The position numbers and the translations under genes were made by a program. From Candidatus Hydrogenedentota bacterium (GTDB lineage Bacteria; Hydrogenedentota; Hydrogenedentia; Hydrogenedentales; SLHB01), in the NCBI GenBank assembly GCA_023384315.1, contig JAHDWY010000103.1:1-10126 (forward strand): 10,126 bases of DNA, written 5' to 3'. Under the pieces are notes generated by a model, which worked only from the letters and a program-made list of their open reading frames with translations, was not told where the DNA came from and did no database searches. Every line of letters starts with the position of its first letter. The first letter of the stretch is position 1. Below, piece after piece: positions 1 to 6,024 of the stretch.

Positions 1-419
1 ACCGACATTACCTCGGCCAACACGTCGCGGCCGCCCTCGCGCAGGAGGAAATCGAAGCGGCTGTGCCCCACGCGGACCTCGCTGCGGACCACCTCGGCCC
101 GCTCCAATCCGGGGATGCGTCCCGCACGCAGCAGATATTCCGCGACGGCGTTGTTGACGTGGGTGTGCAGGAAGACCGATGCGCCTTCGCGATCCACGGC
201 GAGGCAGGTGAAGCGCGTTTTGCGCAGCGTGCCCTTACCGTTATCGACGAGATGCAGCCGTACGCCCGGCAACAGCAATTCGCCCATGCGTCCCGGATTC
301 GGCATGAAGGCCTCGACCGTCCGCCCGTTCTCCAAGCGGCACCGCACCAGGAACCGGTTGGGCCGTTCGAGAAAGGTGGCGTGGATGACCGGTCCGAAGT
401 TGAGCGGCTTCACGGTCAT
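1..419 (-). CDS. sfsA: SfsA family protein (sugar fermentation stimulation protein homologue), N-terminal part
   Basis: The reverse strand encodes 139 full codons from the ATG at 419-417 and then runs off the left edge. SfsA proteins are usually about 230-240 residues, so roughly 60% is present. Recognisable family blocks are a ligand-like N-terminal region with RPNRFLVRC (about residues 18-26), the PNPGRMGELL block (about 41-50), and GHSRFDFLL followed by the E-V-x motif at residues 118-138. The family combines an OB-like N-terminal fold with a PD-(D/E)xK nuclease-like fold. It was described in E. coli as a DNA-binding stimulator of maltose utilisation genes, and its biochemical role is still poorly defined. 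The start is secure because an in-frame TAG lies only two codons upstream (425-423). No strong ribosome binding site is visible. Asp123 and Glu136 of the nuclease-like motif are kept, but residue 138 is Met where the family normally has Lys. The gene is divergent from the secreted hydrolase gene. Confidence 0.9.
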   Translation of the reverse strand, partial: MTVKPLNFGPVIHATFLERPNRFLVRCRLENGRTVEAFMPNPGRMGELLLPGVRLHLVDNGKGTLRKTRFTCLAVDREGASVFLHTHVNNAVAEYLLRAGRIPGLERAEVVRSEVRVGHSRFDFLLREGGRDVLAEVMS

Positions 420-465
420 GGCCTATTGTTTCCGGCGAGAGTGCGCACGACGCGCGCGACACACC

Positions 466-470
466 GGGAG
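466..470 (+). promoter_or_regulatory. Ribosome binding site GGGAG in the short divergent gap 420-476
   Basis: GGGAG lies six bases before the ATG at 477, the first codon of the signal peptide of the secreted hydrolase. This supports that start over a longer in-frame opening that begins at 63 and would run antisense through sfsA. The 57-base gap must hold promoters for both divergent genes, but I cannot point to convincing -35/-10 boxes in it. Confidence 0.6.
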
Positions 471-476
471 CGATTC

Positions 477-3032
477 ATGACCAGCCCAATTCGATCCATA
501 CTCATCGCGGGGATTATGACACTTGCCGCCGCGCTGCCGCTACGGGCGCAGGAAACCGTGGACGCATATGCCGTCCCCCACCTTGACGATATCGCGATTG
601 ACGGTAACCACGACGATTGGGGCAAGGACGGGTTCCACGTGTCTCTCTTGCTGCCGGTGGACGGAAAGCCCTATCCGCTTACGGATGTTGAAGCGTCGGC
701 GCGGCTCGGGTGGGATGAACGCGGCCTTCTGGTGCTGGTTCAAGCAAGCGACGACGCGTCTGTGGAAAGCAACGACGCGAATGCGCTGGCAAGCGGCGAT
801 TCCATCGAACTCTTTGTAGCGACCGGGCGCGGCGCAAAGGATCGGTACCAGATCGTAATTGCACCGGGTGTCAGCGGCGATCAGACTGCGCTGCGGACAC
901 AGCAGGTGGACCTGCGGCAGATGGAACCGCGCGGCGAGCTGCAAATCGAAACCGCGCGCTTAGAAACCGCGGATGGCTATGTCATCGAAGCGCTGCTGCC
1001 TTGGGCCAACCTCAACATCACGCCGGAGTTGGATCGCCAGTTGGCCTTCCAACTCTACGCCAATGACGTCGACGGCCCGGACGACCGCCTCCAGTTGGTC
1101 TGGTATCCGGAGGCGAACGCGCAGAACAACACGAACGCCATGTACACCCTTCGCCTCGCGAAGAAGGCGAGCCCGCCCGTCGTAGCGCGGGTTACCGGCG
1201 AGTACGAGGAAGGCCTACGCACGCACGTGAATATCGTAGCGACGGGCGACTACGCAGACGAACTCGTTGTCGTTCGCGATGGGCGCACGAAATCGGCGAA
1301 GGGTACTTTTCACTCGGACGGGGGCTTTGCCGTTGCGGATTTGTTGTTCGAGATGCCGGAGCGCGGTCTCGGACCGCGCACCTTCGAGATCCGGTCGAGC
1401 GGCGACGAACTGGGCACGCTGGCCTTGCCCGACGCGGATGTCATCCGTGCGCAACGCCTCATGTTCCTGCCCATCATCCTGAGACCCTCCATCATGCATC
1501 GCGACGCATTTCCCGAACCGGCCCTGGTTCAGCCGCTGCTGGCCGAAAAACTGCTGGGCACGGCCACAATTAGGACAACCTACTACGACAAGAATTACAA
1601 CGTCGTCGAGCGCGCTTCGCACCCGGGCCGCTACGGCGCGGTGGTCGAGATCGCGCCGGAGTTCGGCCCGACTGTGACGCGGACGTTTACCCTGTTTCGC
1701 GCGCCGGAGGGGTACAACCCCACGTTCCAATGGTGGTTCCAGCGAAAAGGGGCAAGGCTGGATTTGCCGCCGACGCTGCGGATCGATCCGTCGATACAAG
1801 ACGCACAGGCCGACGCCATCGGCAAGTTTGTCGGAAATCTGGTCGAAGAAAGCGTCGCCGAAGACTCGAAGAGCGCCATACTTCTCGCGGGCCTCTATGA
1901 ATCCGAACCTGGAATGGCGCCGGCGACCGTGGCAAACGACGCGTGGGCCATGGACCGGCAATGGTGGGTCGGCCTCAAGCGCAAACTGACGGGCATGGAC
2001 CAGTTCTACCCGAACGCCTTCGTGTGCCCGTATCAAAAGGAAGGCGAACCCGCCCCGACGCTCCGCCCCGGCACGCCAGAAGAAGCCGGCATGAAACCCG
2101 AAGTGATTGGTCAACTCGACGCACTCCTGAACGAGTGGGTCGAAGCCAGCGGCGAACCGTTCGCGGTATGCCTCACGCGACACGGCGTCGTCTATTATCA
2201 CAAGGCCTTCGGCACGCGCGACGGACAGCCCATTACGGTCGATACCAAGAGCTGGATGGCGTCCATCTCCAAGTTCCTGTCCGGCACGTTGATGATGACG
2301 CTGGTCGATCAGGGTTTTGTCGACCTCGACGCGCCGGTCGATACGTACCTCCCGCAGTTTCGCGGCATCGAGGTGGAAACGCCGTTGACCATCCGCCATC
2401 TCTACAACCACACCAACGGCTTTCAGTTAAATCTGCGTCCGCCGCGCGATTTCGTCGATCATTGGGGCGACGACCACAACGATCTCGAATACGTCCTCGC
2501 GGAGTACTATCCCTACCTCGAAGTCGGCACGCGCCACGGCTACAACGGCGTCGGGTTTGCCCTCGGCGGGAAAGTCATGGAGACCATCACCGGCGAAGCT
2601 TTGCCGCAGTTGTTTCGCACGCATCTGTGGGGTCCCCTCGGATGCAATGGCACGGACGCGGTTGACGGCAGTGCGCGGACCTTTAGCACGCCTATGGATA
2701 TGGCCACGTTCGGACAGATGATGTTGAACAAAGGCGCCTACGGCAACATGCGCTTCTTCAGCGAGAAGAGCTACGAAAAGCTGCTGCCGGTCAACCTGGC
2801 GCCCTATGTGAAGTTCGATACGTCCATCGAATGGGGCGTCGGGGGCGTGTGGATGCGCGGCGGTGGGCTCAGCGACCAGACCTTCGGCCACGGCGCGGCG
2901 TCGGCGGCGACGTTGCGGATCGATCCCGTTAATGACCTCGTAATTGTGATGACCCGCAACTCGGCCGGTTCGCAGTTCGGCGAGTATCATGAGCGTTTCC
3001 TGCAAACGATCAGCGGGGCCATCGCAAAGTGA
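477..3032 (+). CDS. Secreted CBM9-like domain / beta-lactamase-type serine hydrolase fusion, 851 aa
   Basis: The start at 477 gives a signal peptide (residues 1-24, ending LPLRA before QE), so the protein is exported. Residues about 38-225 look like a CBM9-like sugar-binding domain, with IDGNHDDWG at 41-49, DSIELFVA at 108-115 and the LLPWANL block near 173-179. Residues about 240-520 are a beta-rich linker region that I do not recognise. Residues about 531-851 form a serine beta-lactamase/MEROPS S12-type domain (penicillin-binding protein, esterase or D-aminopeptidase fold). It has the SxxK motif S596-I-S-K599, the typical following helix and LVDQGFVDLDAPV, HLYNHTNGF at 641-649 and the C-terminal GHGA at 804-807. 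The usual Y-x-N motif reads Y689-N-G691, so the Asn is missing. The fusion suggests an enzyme docked on carbohydrate or cell wall. Substrate cannot be read from sequence: peptidoglycan peptide, ester or beta-lactam are all possible, and true beta-lactamase activity is unlikely. The YceI gene follows 106 bases downstream. Confidence 0.85.
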   Translation: MTSPIRSILIAGIMTLAAALPLRAQETVDAYAVPHLDDIAIDGNHDDWGKDGFHVSLLLPVDGKPYPLTDVEASARLGWDERGLLVLVQASDDASVESNDANALASGDSIELFVATGRGAKDRYQIVIAPGVSGDQTALRTQQVDLRQMEPRGELQIETARLETADGYVIEALLPWANLNITPELDRQLAFQLYANDVDGPDDRLQLVWYPEANAQNNTNAMYTLRLAKKASPPVVARVTGEYEEGLRTHVNIVATGDYADELVVVRDGRTKSAKGTFHSDGGFAVADLLFEMPERGLGPRTFEIRSSGDELGTLALPDADVIRAQRLMFLPIILRPSIMHRDAFPEPALVQPLLAEKLLGTATIRTTYYDKNYNVVERASHPGRYGAVVEIAPEFGPTVTRTFTLFRAPEGYNPTFQWWFQRKGARLDLPPTLRIDPSIQDAQADAIGKFVGNLVEESVAEDSKSAILLAGLYESEPGMAPATVANDAWAMDRQWWVGLKRKLTGMDQFYPNAFVCPYQKEGEPAPTLRPGTPEEAGMKPEVIGQLDALLNEWVEASGEPFAVCLTRHGVVYYHKAFGTRDGQPITVDTKSWMASISKFLSGTLMMTLVDQGFVDLDAPVDTYLPQFRGIEVETPLTIRHLYNHTNGFQLNLRPPRDFVDHWGDDHNDLEYVLAEYYPYLEVGTRHGYNGVGFALGGKVMETITGEALPQLFRTHLWGPLGCNGTDAVDGSARTFSTPMDMATFGQMMLNKGAYGNMRFFSEKSYEKLLPVNLAPYVKFDTSIEWGVGGVWMRGGGLSDQTFGHGAASAATLRIDPVNDLVIVMTRNSAGSQFGEYHERFLQTISGAIAK

Positions 3033-3138
3033 ATAGAATAAAAGGACCGCGCCGTCCGTTTCTGCTGATATGACGTGCGGTCGACGACAAGTGGATCCTG
3101 CGAAAGCCCCCGCGTAACGGCTACGAGGAATACATGCC

Positions 3139-3858
3139 ATGAAGTACGTTTTCTTTGGACTGCTGCTTACCGCTGTCCTGAATTGGGCCAGCCCTGTCGC
3201 GGCGGCCCCGATGTCGTATACGGTCGATCCCGCCGAAAGCGTCTTCGCGGTAATCACCCATAAGGCCGGTGTCGCCGCAAGGCTTGCGCACAATCACCTC
3301 ATCGCCCCCAGAACCTACTCGTGTGAAATCGGGAACGCTCAAGATTCCATTAAAAGTCTTACCTTTACGATGTCTTTTCCAGTCAAGGAACTGGCCGCCG
3401 ATCTGCCGGAGTCGCAGAAGAAGTGGTACCCCGCCATCAAGGCGCTGGCCATTCTCGACACACCGTTCAGTGAAATCGACGAGTCCGATCGGACGACCAT
3501 CGAGGAACACATGCTCGCCGAGGGTCAACTCGACGCGGAACAGTTCCCCGAGATCAAAGTGGAACTGGTGTCCATCGAGTCCGCCCAGTCTACGCACGGC
3601 GAAAAGACCTTTAACGACGCGGCCACCATTCGCTTCACCGTTCACGGCAAGACAGTCGAACGAGCCATGCCCGCCAACATTGAGCTGACCGACGATACCT
3701 TACGGGTCGAAGCCACTGGCCAGTTCCGGTTCACGGAGTTCGGGATCGAACCCTATTCAGCCTTTCTCGGCGCCGTGAGAAACCGGGATGAATTCGACGT
3801 GTACGTGCACATTCGCGCGTACCCCGAAACCGGCACGGAACAAGCACCATCGCGTTAA
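3139..3858 (+). CDS. Secreted YceI-domain protein, 239 aa
   Basis: A signal peptide covers residues 1-23 (hydrophobic MKYVFFGLLLTAVLNW, then an Ala-rich cleavage region SPVAAA before PM). The rest matches a YceI-like fold, a lipocalin-like beta barrel that binds isoprenoid or other lipids in the periplasm. The visible evidence is YTVDPAESVFAVITHKAG at 27-44, LAHNHLI at 49-55, the central LDAEQFPEIKVE block at 131-142 and the closing FRFTEFGIEPYS at 197-208. The length is slightly above the typical size of about 190. The start is fixed by GAGGA at 3125-3129, nine bases upstream; an ATG at 3134 in another frame meets a stop after one codon. It lies 106 bases after the serine hydrolase gene on the same strand, so cotranscription is possible. 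No clear terminator is visible between them. The ligand is unknown. Confidence 0.85.
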   Translation: MKYVFFGLLLTAVLNWASPVAAAPMSYTVDPAESVFAVITHKAGVAARLAHNHLIAPRTYSCEIGNAQDSIKSLTFTMSFPVKELAADLPESQKKWYPAIKALAILDTPFSEIDESDRTTIEEHMLAEGQLDAEQFPEIKVELVSIESAQSTHGEKTFNDAATIRFTVHGKTVERAMPANIELTDDTLRVEATGQFRFTEFGIEPYSAFLGAVRNRDEFDVYVHIRAYPETGTEQAPSR

Positions 3859-3949
3859 AGCGATCATGGGAGTATGGAGAGTCTCTTCGACTTAACCCAC
3901 CCGGTAGCCAGAAACCGCCGGGCCGGATGAGACACCCATTCCCGAGACC

Positions 3950-5269
3950 TCACAAACGCCAAGGCTCTCGCATGGGCCGCGTCAGGCGCGCGTTGGCTTC
4001 GTCGTCGTCGATGAAGCGTTCGGCCAGGGTATCCCAGCGGACCTTGCGTTGCAGGCGGATGGCGATGTCGGAGATGTGACAGGCAATGTCGCTCTGCACG
4101 GACGGTTCGATGTTGCTGACGGGATCCTTGCGGGACTTGACGGAGTCGACGAAGTTCCGGATGTGGTGGTTGCTCTCGGGCAGCCGGATCATGCCGGTGT
4201 TGGAGTAGTCGCGGGCGATGGCTTCGGGTCCGGACGCGACGTGACGCCGGTCGACGATGACCCAACCGTCGGTCCCTTCGAAGGCGGTGCCGTGGGACGT
4301 GATTTCGCCGTAGCGCTCGGCCCATTCCGTGGGCGCAGGTTCGGAGCGGTAGTCGATGGTGAGACCGCTGTCGTAGGCGAGGGCGATTTTCCATTCCGTA
4401 GCCGTGTTGCACACGCCTTCCGTGGGGAAGGTGCCCGTGCCTTCCACGTTCACCGGCGTCAACGCCATACTGCCCGCTCCCCAGAGGGCGATGTCCATGG
4501 GATGAATGCCCCAGCCCGCGATGAAGCCCAGGGCGTAGTCGGAAATGAACCACCACCACTGGTTCGTTTCGCGGTCGCGCGTGTAGGGCACGTACGGCGA
4601 AGGCCCGAGCCAGCGCTCGTAGTCGAGGGACTCGGGGATGGGCGCCTCGTCGGTCGGACCGCCCGCGACGCTCGGCGGCGACCACACGTTGATCCTGTGG
4701 AGCTTGCCGATGCCGCCGTTGCGGACGATCTCGCAGCCCTTGCGGAAGTTTTCGTCGGAACGCTGCTGTGTGCCGAACTGGAAGATGCGCTGGTGTTCGC
4801 GAACGGCCTTACGGAGGGCCTGGTCCTCCTCCACCGTGACGCCGAGGGGTTTTTCCACGTACACATCTTTCCCGGAACGCACGGCAGCGAGCGCATGCAG
4901 TACGTGCCAATGGTCGCAGGAGGCGACAACCACGGCGTCAATATCGTCGCGCGCGACTAGTTCCTGAAAGTCGAGATAGGCCGCGCAATCCTGGTTGCCG
5001 TAGGTGTCGTTGATGAGCTTCACGGCGGCGTCGCGGCGTTTGCTCTTCACGTCCGACATGGCGACGACCTGCGTGTCCGGTTGTTGCAGCGTCGCACCGA
5101 GGAGGTAAGTGCCGCGGTCGCCGACGCCAAGGCACCCCACCGCGACCCGTTCGCTGGGCGGCGTCTGGCCGTTCAACCCCAGCACCGACGACGGTACAAT
5201 CATCGGCGCCGCGACGGCCAGTGAAGTCTTCAGGAATCCACGTCGGTTAATCGTGTGATGCGCGCTCAT
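3950..5269 (-). CDS. Tat-exported Gfo/Idh/MocA family oxidoreductase, 439 aa
   Basis: The protein starts with a twin-arginine signal (N-R9-R10-GFLK followed by a hydrophobic stretch to about residue 31), so it is expected to be exported folded with its nicotinamide cofactor. An N-terminal Rossmann domain follows: RVAVGCLGVGDRG at 41-53 gives the dinucleotide-binding Gly-rich loop, and VEKPLG at 138-143 carries the family Lys (K140). The C-terminal substrate domain shows GWGIHPMDIALWG at 252-264, with His256 in the usual catalytic position. Members oxidise or reduce sugars, inositols and related polyols using NAD(P). Tat-exported paralogues, often many per genome, are typical of Planctomycetota and similar bacteria; the substrate here is not predictable. 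An earlier in-frame ATG at 5332 would put 21 residues before the Tat signal, so I prefer 5269, which has a G-rich GGGGGGAA stretch (5283-5276) as a modest ribosome site. It converges on the YceI gene with a 91-base gap. Confidence 0.92.
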   Translation of the reverse strand: MSAHHTINRRGFLKTSLAVAAPMIVPSSVLGLNGQTPPSERVAVGCLGVGDRGTYLLGATLQQPDTQVVAMSDVKSKRRDAAVKLINDTYGNQDCAAYLDFQELVARDDIDAVVVASCDHWHVLHALAAVRSGKDVYVEKPLGVTVEEDQALRKAVREHQRIFQFGTQQRSDENFRKGCEIVRNGGIGKLHRINVWSPPSVAGGPTDEAPIPESLDYERWLGPSPYVPYTRDRETNQWWWFISDYALGFIAGWGIHPMDIALWGAGSMALTPVNVEGTGTFPTEGVCNTATEWKIALAYDSGLTIDYRSEPAPTEWAERYGEITSHGTAFEGTDGWVIVDRRHVASGPEAIARDYSNTGMIRLPESNHHIRNFVDSVKSRKDPVSNIEPSVQSDIACHISDIAIRLQRKVRWDTLAERFIDDDEANARLTRPMREPWRL

Positions 5270-5368
5270 TTTCGGTTCCCCCCGGATCGCTGCAAATTGA
5301 ACCCGCCGCGCCAGACGCGGCATATCCCCCACTCACTATGATACCCTGAATCCCGCAAGAAAAGCTTC

Positions 5369-5389
5369 CCCCGCGAATCTTATGCGGGG
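5369..5389. repeat. Short G+C-rich hairpin upstream of the oxidoreductase gene
   Basis: CCCCGC (5369-5374) pairs with GCGGGG (5384-5389) around a nine-base A+T-rich loop. One bulged C would allow two more pairs. It sits in the 237-base gap (5270-5506) between the divergent oxidoreductase and small membrane protein genes, about 100 bases upstream of the oxidoreductase start. Read on the minus strand it is followed by a pyrimidine-rich stretch (CTTTTCTT), so it might be a weak terminator or a leader hairpin. Nothing decides between these. Confidence 0.35.
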
Positions 5390-5402
5390 AACGGAGGCGC
5401 AA

Positions 5403-5457
5403 TTGTGGTGCAGGCTTCCAGCCTGCGAAAGAAGCCGGCTGGAAGCCTGCACCACAA
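5403..5457. repeat. Perfect 21-base inverted repeat with nested palindromes (REP-like)
   Basis: The left arm 5403-5423 (starting TTGTGGTGCAGG) is the exact reverse complement of 5437-5457 (ending CCTGCACCACAA), with a 13-base loop. The left half is itself a palindrome: GCAGGCT (5410-5416) and AGCCTGC (5420-5426) flank TCC. The right half has the same layout with one mismatch (5434-5450). Such nested structure is typical of REP/BIME-type intergenic elements rather than a simple terminator. No T run follows on either strand. It lies 49 bases before the small membrane protein gene, in the divergent gap. Any coding sequence through it is an artefact of the repeat. Confidence 0.8.
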
Positions 5458-5490
5458 AGGACTGGCGCTCAAGTGATTTGGAAACCGCGA

Positions 5491-5496
5491 AAGGAG
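5491..5496 (+). promoter_or_regulatory. Ribosome binding site AAGGAG of the small membrane protein
   Basis: A strong AAGGAG lies ten bases before the ATG at 5507, separated by a pyrimidine-rich spacer. It is the main evidence that this short frame is a translated gene. Confidence 0.7.
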
Positions 5497-5506
5497 ATTT
5501 CCCCCC

Positions 5507-5701
5507 ATGGCCAATGCAAGCGACAAAGGCAAGACGATCGCGGGCATCACCGTGCTGCTGAGCCTGTTTACCGGCGTGACGGCCTTCATCGTCGGATTGC
5601 TCGCCGTGTTCTACGACCTCAACTTCGGCGGCGCGGGTACCTGTTTCATCGCCTCCGCGCTGAGTTTCGGCCTGGCCGCGAACGCCGTGTTACGGGGGTA
5701 G
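5507..5701 (+). CDS. Small two-helix membrane protein, 64 aa, function unknown
   Basis: The product is short and hydrophobic. A basic N-terminus (MANASDKGK) leads into a first membrane helix at about residues 10-34 (Ile/Val/Leu/Phe-rich). A short polar turn around YDLNFGG (36-42) precedes a second helix at about 43-61, which ends with Arg63. Both ends would lie on the same side, probably cytoplasmic by the positive-inside rule. I do not recognise the family. The strong AAGGAG and clean start/stop support expression. The stop at 5699-5701 falls at the edge of a seven-base inverted repeat (5700-5706 with 5726-5732). The gene is isolated: to its left is the divergent oxidoreductase, to its right the convergent propeller gene, and intergenic repeats flank both sides. 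A small structural, stress or toxin-like membrane peptide is possible, but nothing favours one. Confidence 0.65.
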   Translation: MANASDKGKTIAGITVLLSLFTGVTAFIVGLLAVFYDLNFGGAGTCFIASALSFGLAANAVLRG

Positions 5702-5770
5702 CGCTGGTTTTATTTTGTTGCGATGCAGCGCTGAACTCGATTGCGTTGACGGTCGGTGAGACGGAAGAAT

Positions 5771-5927
5771 ATCCCCCTTGATCCCCCTTCAAAGGGGGAA
5801 TTCGCCTACTCGCGGTTTCGGTCATAAGCGCTGCTTGCGGAGCTAACGAAGGTTGATTGCGAAAACGCGATCCACGCAACGCGGGGCGTTGTGACAATTC
5901 CCCCTTTGAAGGGGGATCAAGGGGGAT
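5771..5927. repeat. 157-base element with perfect 32-base terminal inverted repeats (MITE-like)
   Basis: The stretch 5771-5802 (starting ATCCCCCTTGATCCCCC) is the exact reverse complement of 5896-5927. A 93-base spacer separates the arms. After one T/G mismatch the pairing continues five more bases outward, to 5765 and 5933. Each arm contains its own CCCCCTTCAAAGGGGG-type palindrome. The spacer has no gene I can support. The element fills most of the gap between two convergent genes (5701 and 6025). I see no clear target site duplication and no transposase. The compact inverted-repeat form suggests a miniature non-autonomous element or a decayed palindromic repeat; similar C5/G5 motifs are, from memory, scattered in many environmental genomes. 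Confidence 0.75.
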
Positions 5928-5938
5928 GTTCTTTTTTT
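5900..5938 (+). terminator. Candidate Rho-independent terminator inside the right repeat arm
   Basis: CCCCCTT (5900-5906) can pair with AAGGGGG (5919-5925), and a T-rich run TTCTTTTTTT (5929-5938) follows three bases later. It could end transcription of the 64-residue membrane protein gene about 200 bases upstream. A competing hairpin with a TTGA loop (5900-5905 with 5910-5915) is also possible. On the minus strand the mirrored arm is followed by only a weak T stretch, so termination of the propeller gene there is less certain. Confidence 0.45.
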
Positions 5939-6024
5939 ACTCGGTTTAGCCGCCTGGCATCGTTTCGGGATGGCAACCTATCTGCTGCGATCTTTCAGCC
6001 CCGTCACACATTTAGCGAGTATTC

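Noticed and set aside
63..476. In-frame extension of the secreted hydrolase upstream of 477
   Set aside because: It runs antisense through sfsA, whose protein motifs are clear, and would bury the signal peptide. The GGGAG site supports 477.
1215..2411. A 398-codon open frame on the minus strand
   Set aside because: It is antisense to the CBM9/serine hydrolase gene and its Arg/His-rich product has no recognisable motif.
3038..3062. Possible terminator after the serine hydrolase (GGAC/GTCC with A and T flanks)
   Set aside because: The stem has only four base pairs before a mismatch and the T run is three bases, too weak to call.
2427..3293. A 288-codon open frame on the minus strand
   Set aside because: It spans the end of the serine hydrolase and the start of the YceI gene, both well supported on the other strand.
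3895..3922. Possible hairpin CCCGG/CCGGG between the convergent YceI and oxidoreductase genes
   Set aside because: It has a five- to six-base stem with a long loop and no T run on either strand, so chance is likely in G+C-rich DNA.
4049..4960. A 303-codon open frame on the plus strand
   Set aside because: It is antisense to the oxidoreductase, whose Tat, Rossmann and EKP motifs are unmistakable.
5380..5589. A 69-codon open frame through the nested palindrome
   Set aside because: Part of its product is simply the translated repeat and the rest is antisense to the small membrane protein.
5700..5732. Seven-base inverted repeat overlapping the stop of the small membrane protein
   Set aside because: The T-rich stretch is in the loop rather than after the stem, and a better terminator candidate lies at 5900-5938.
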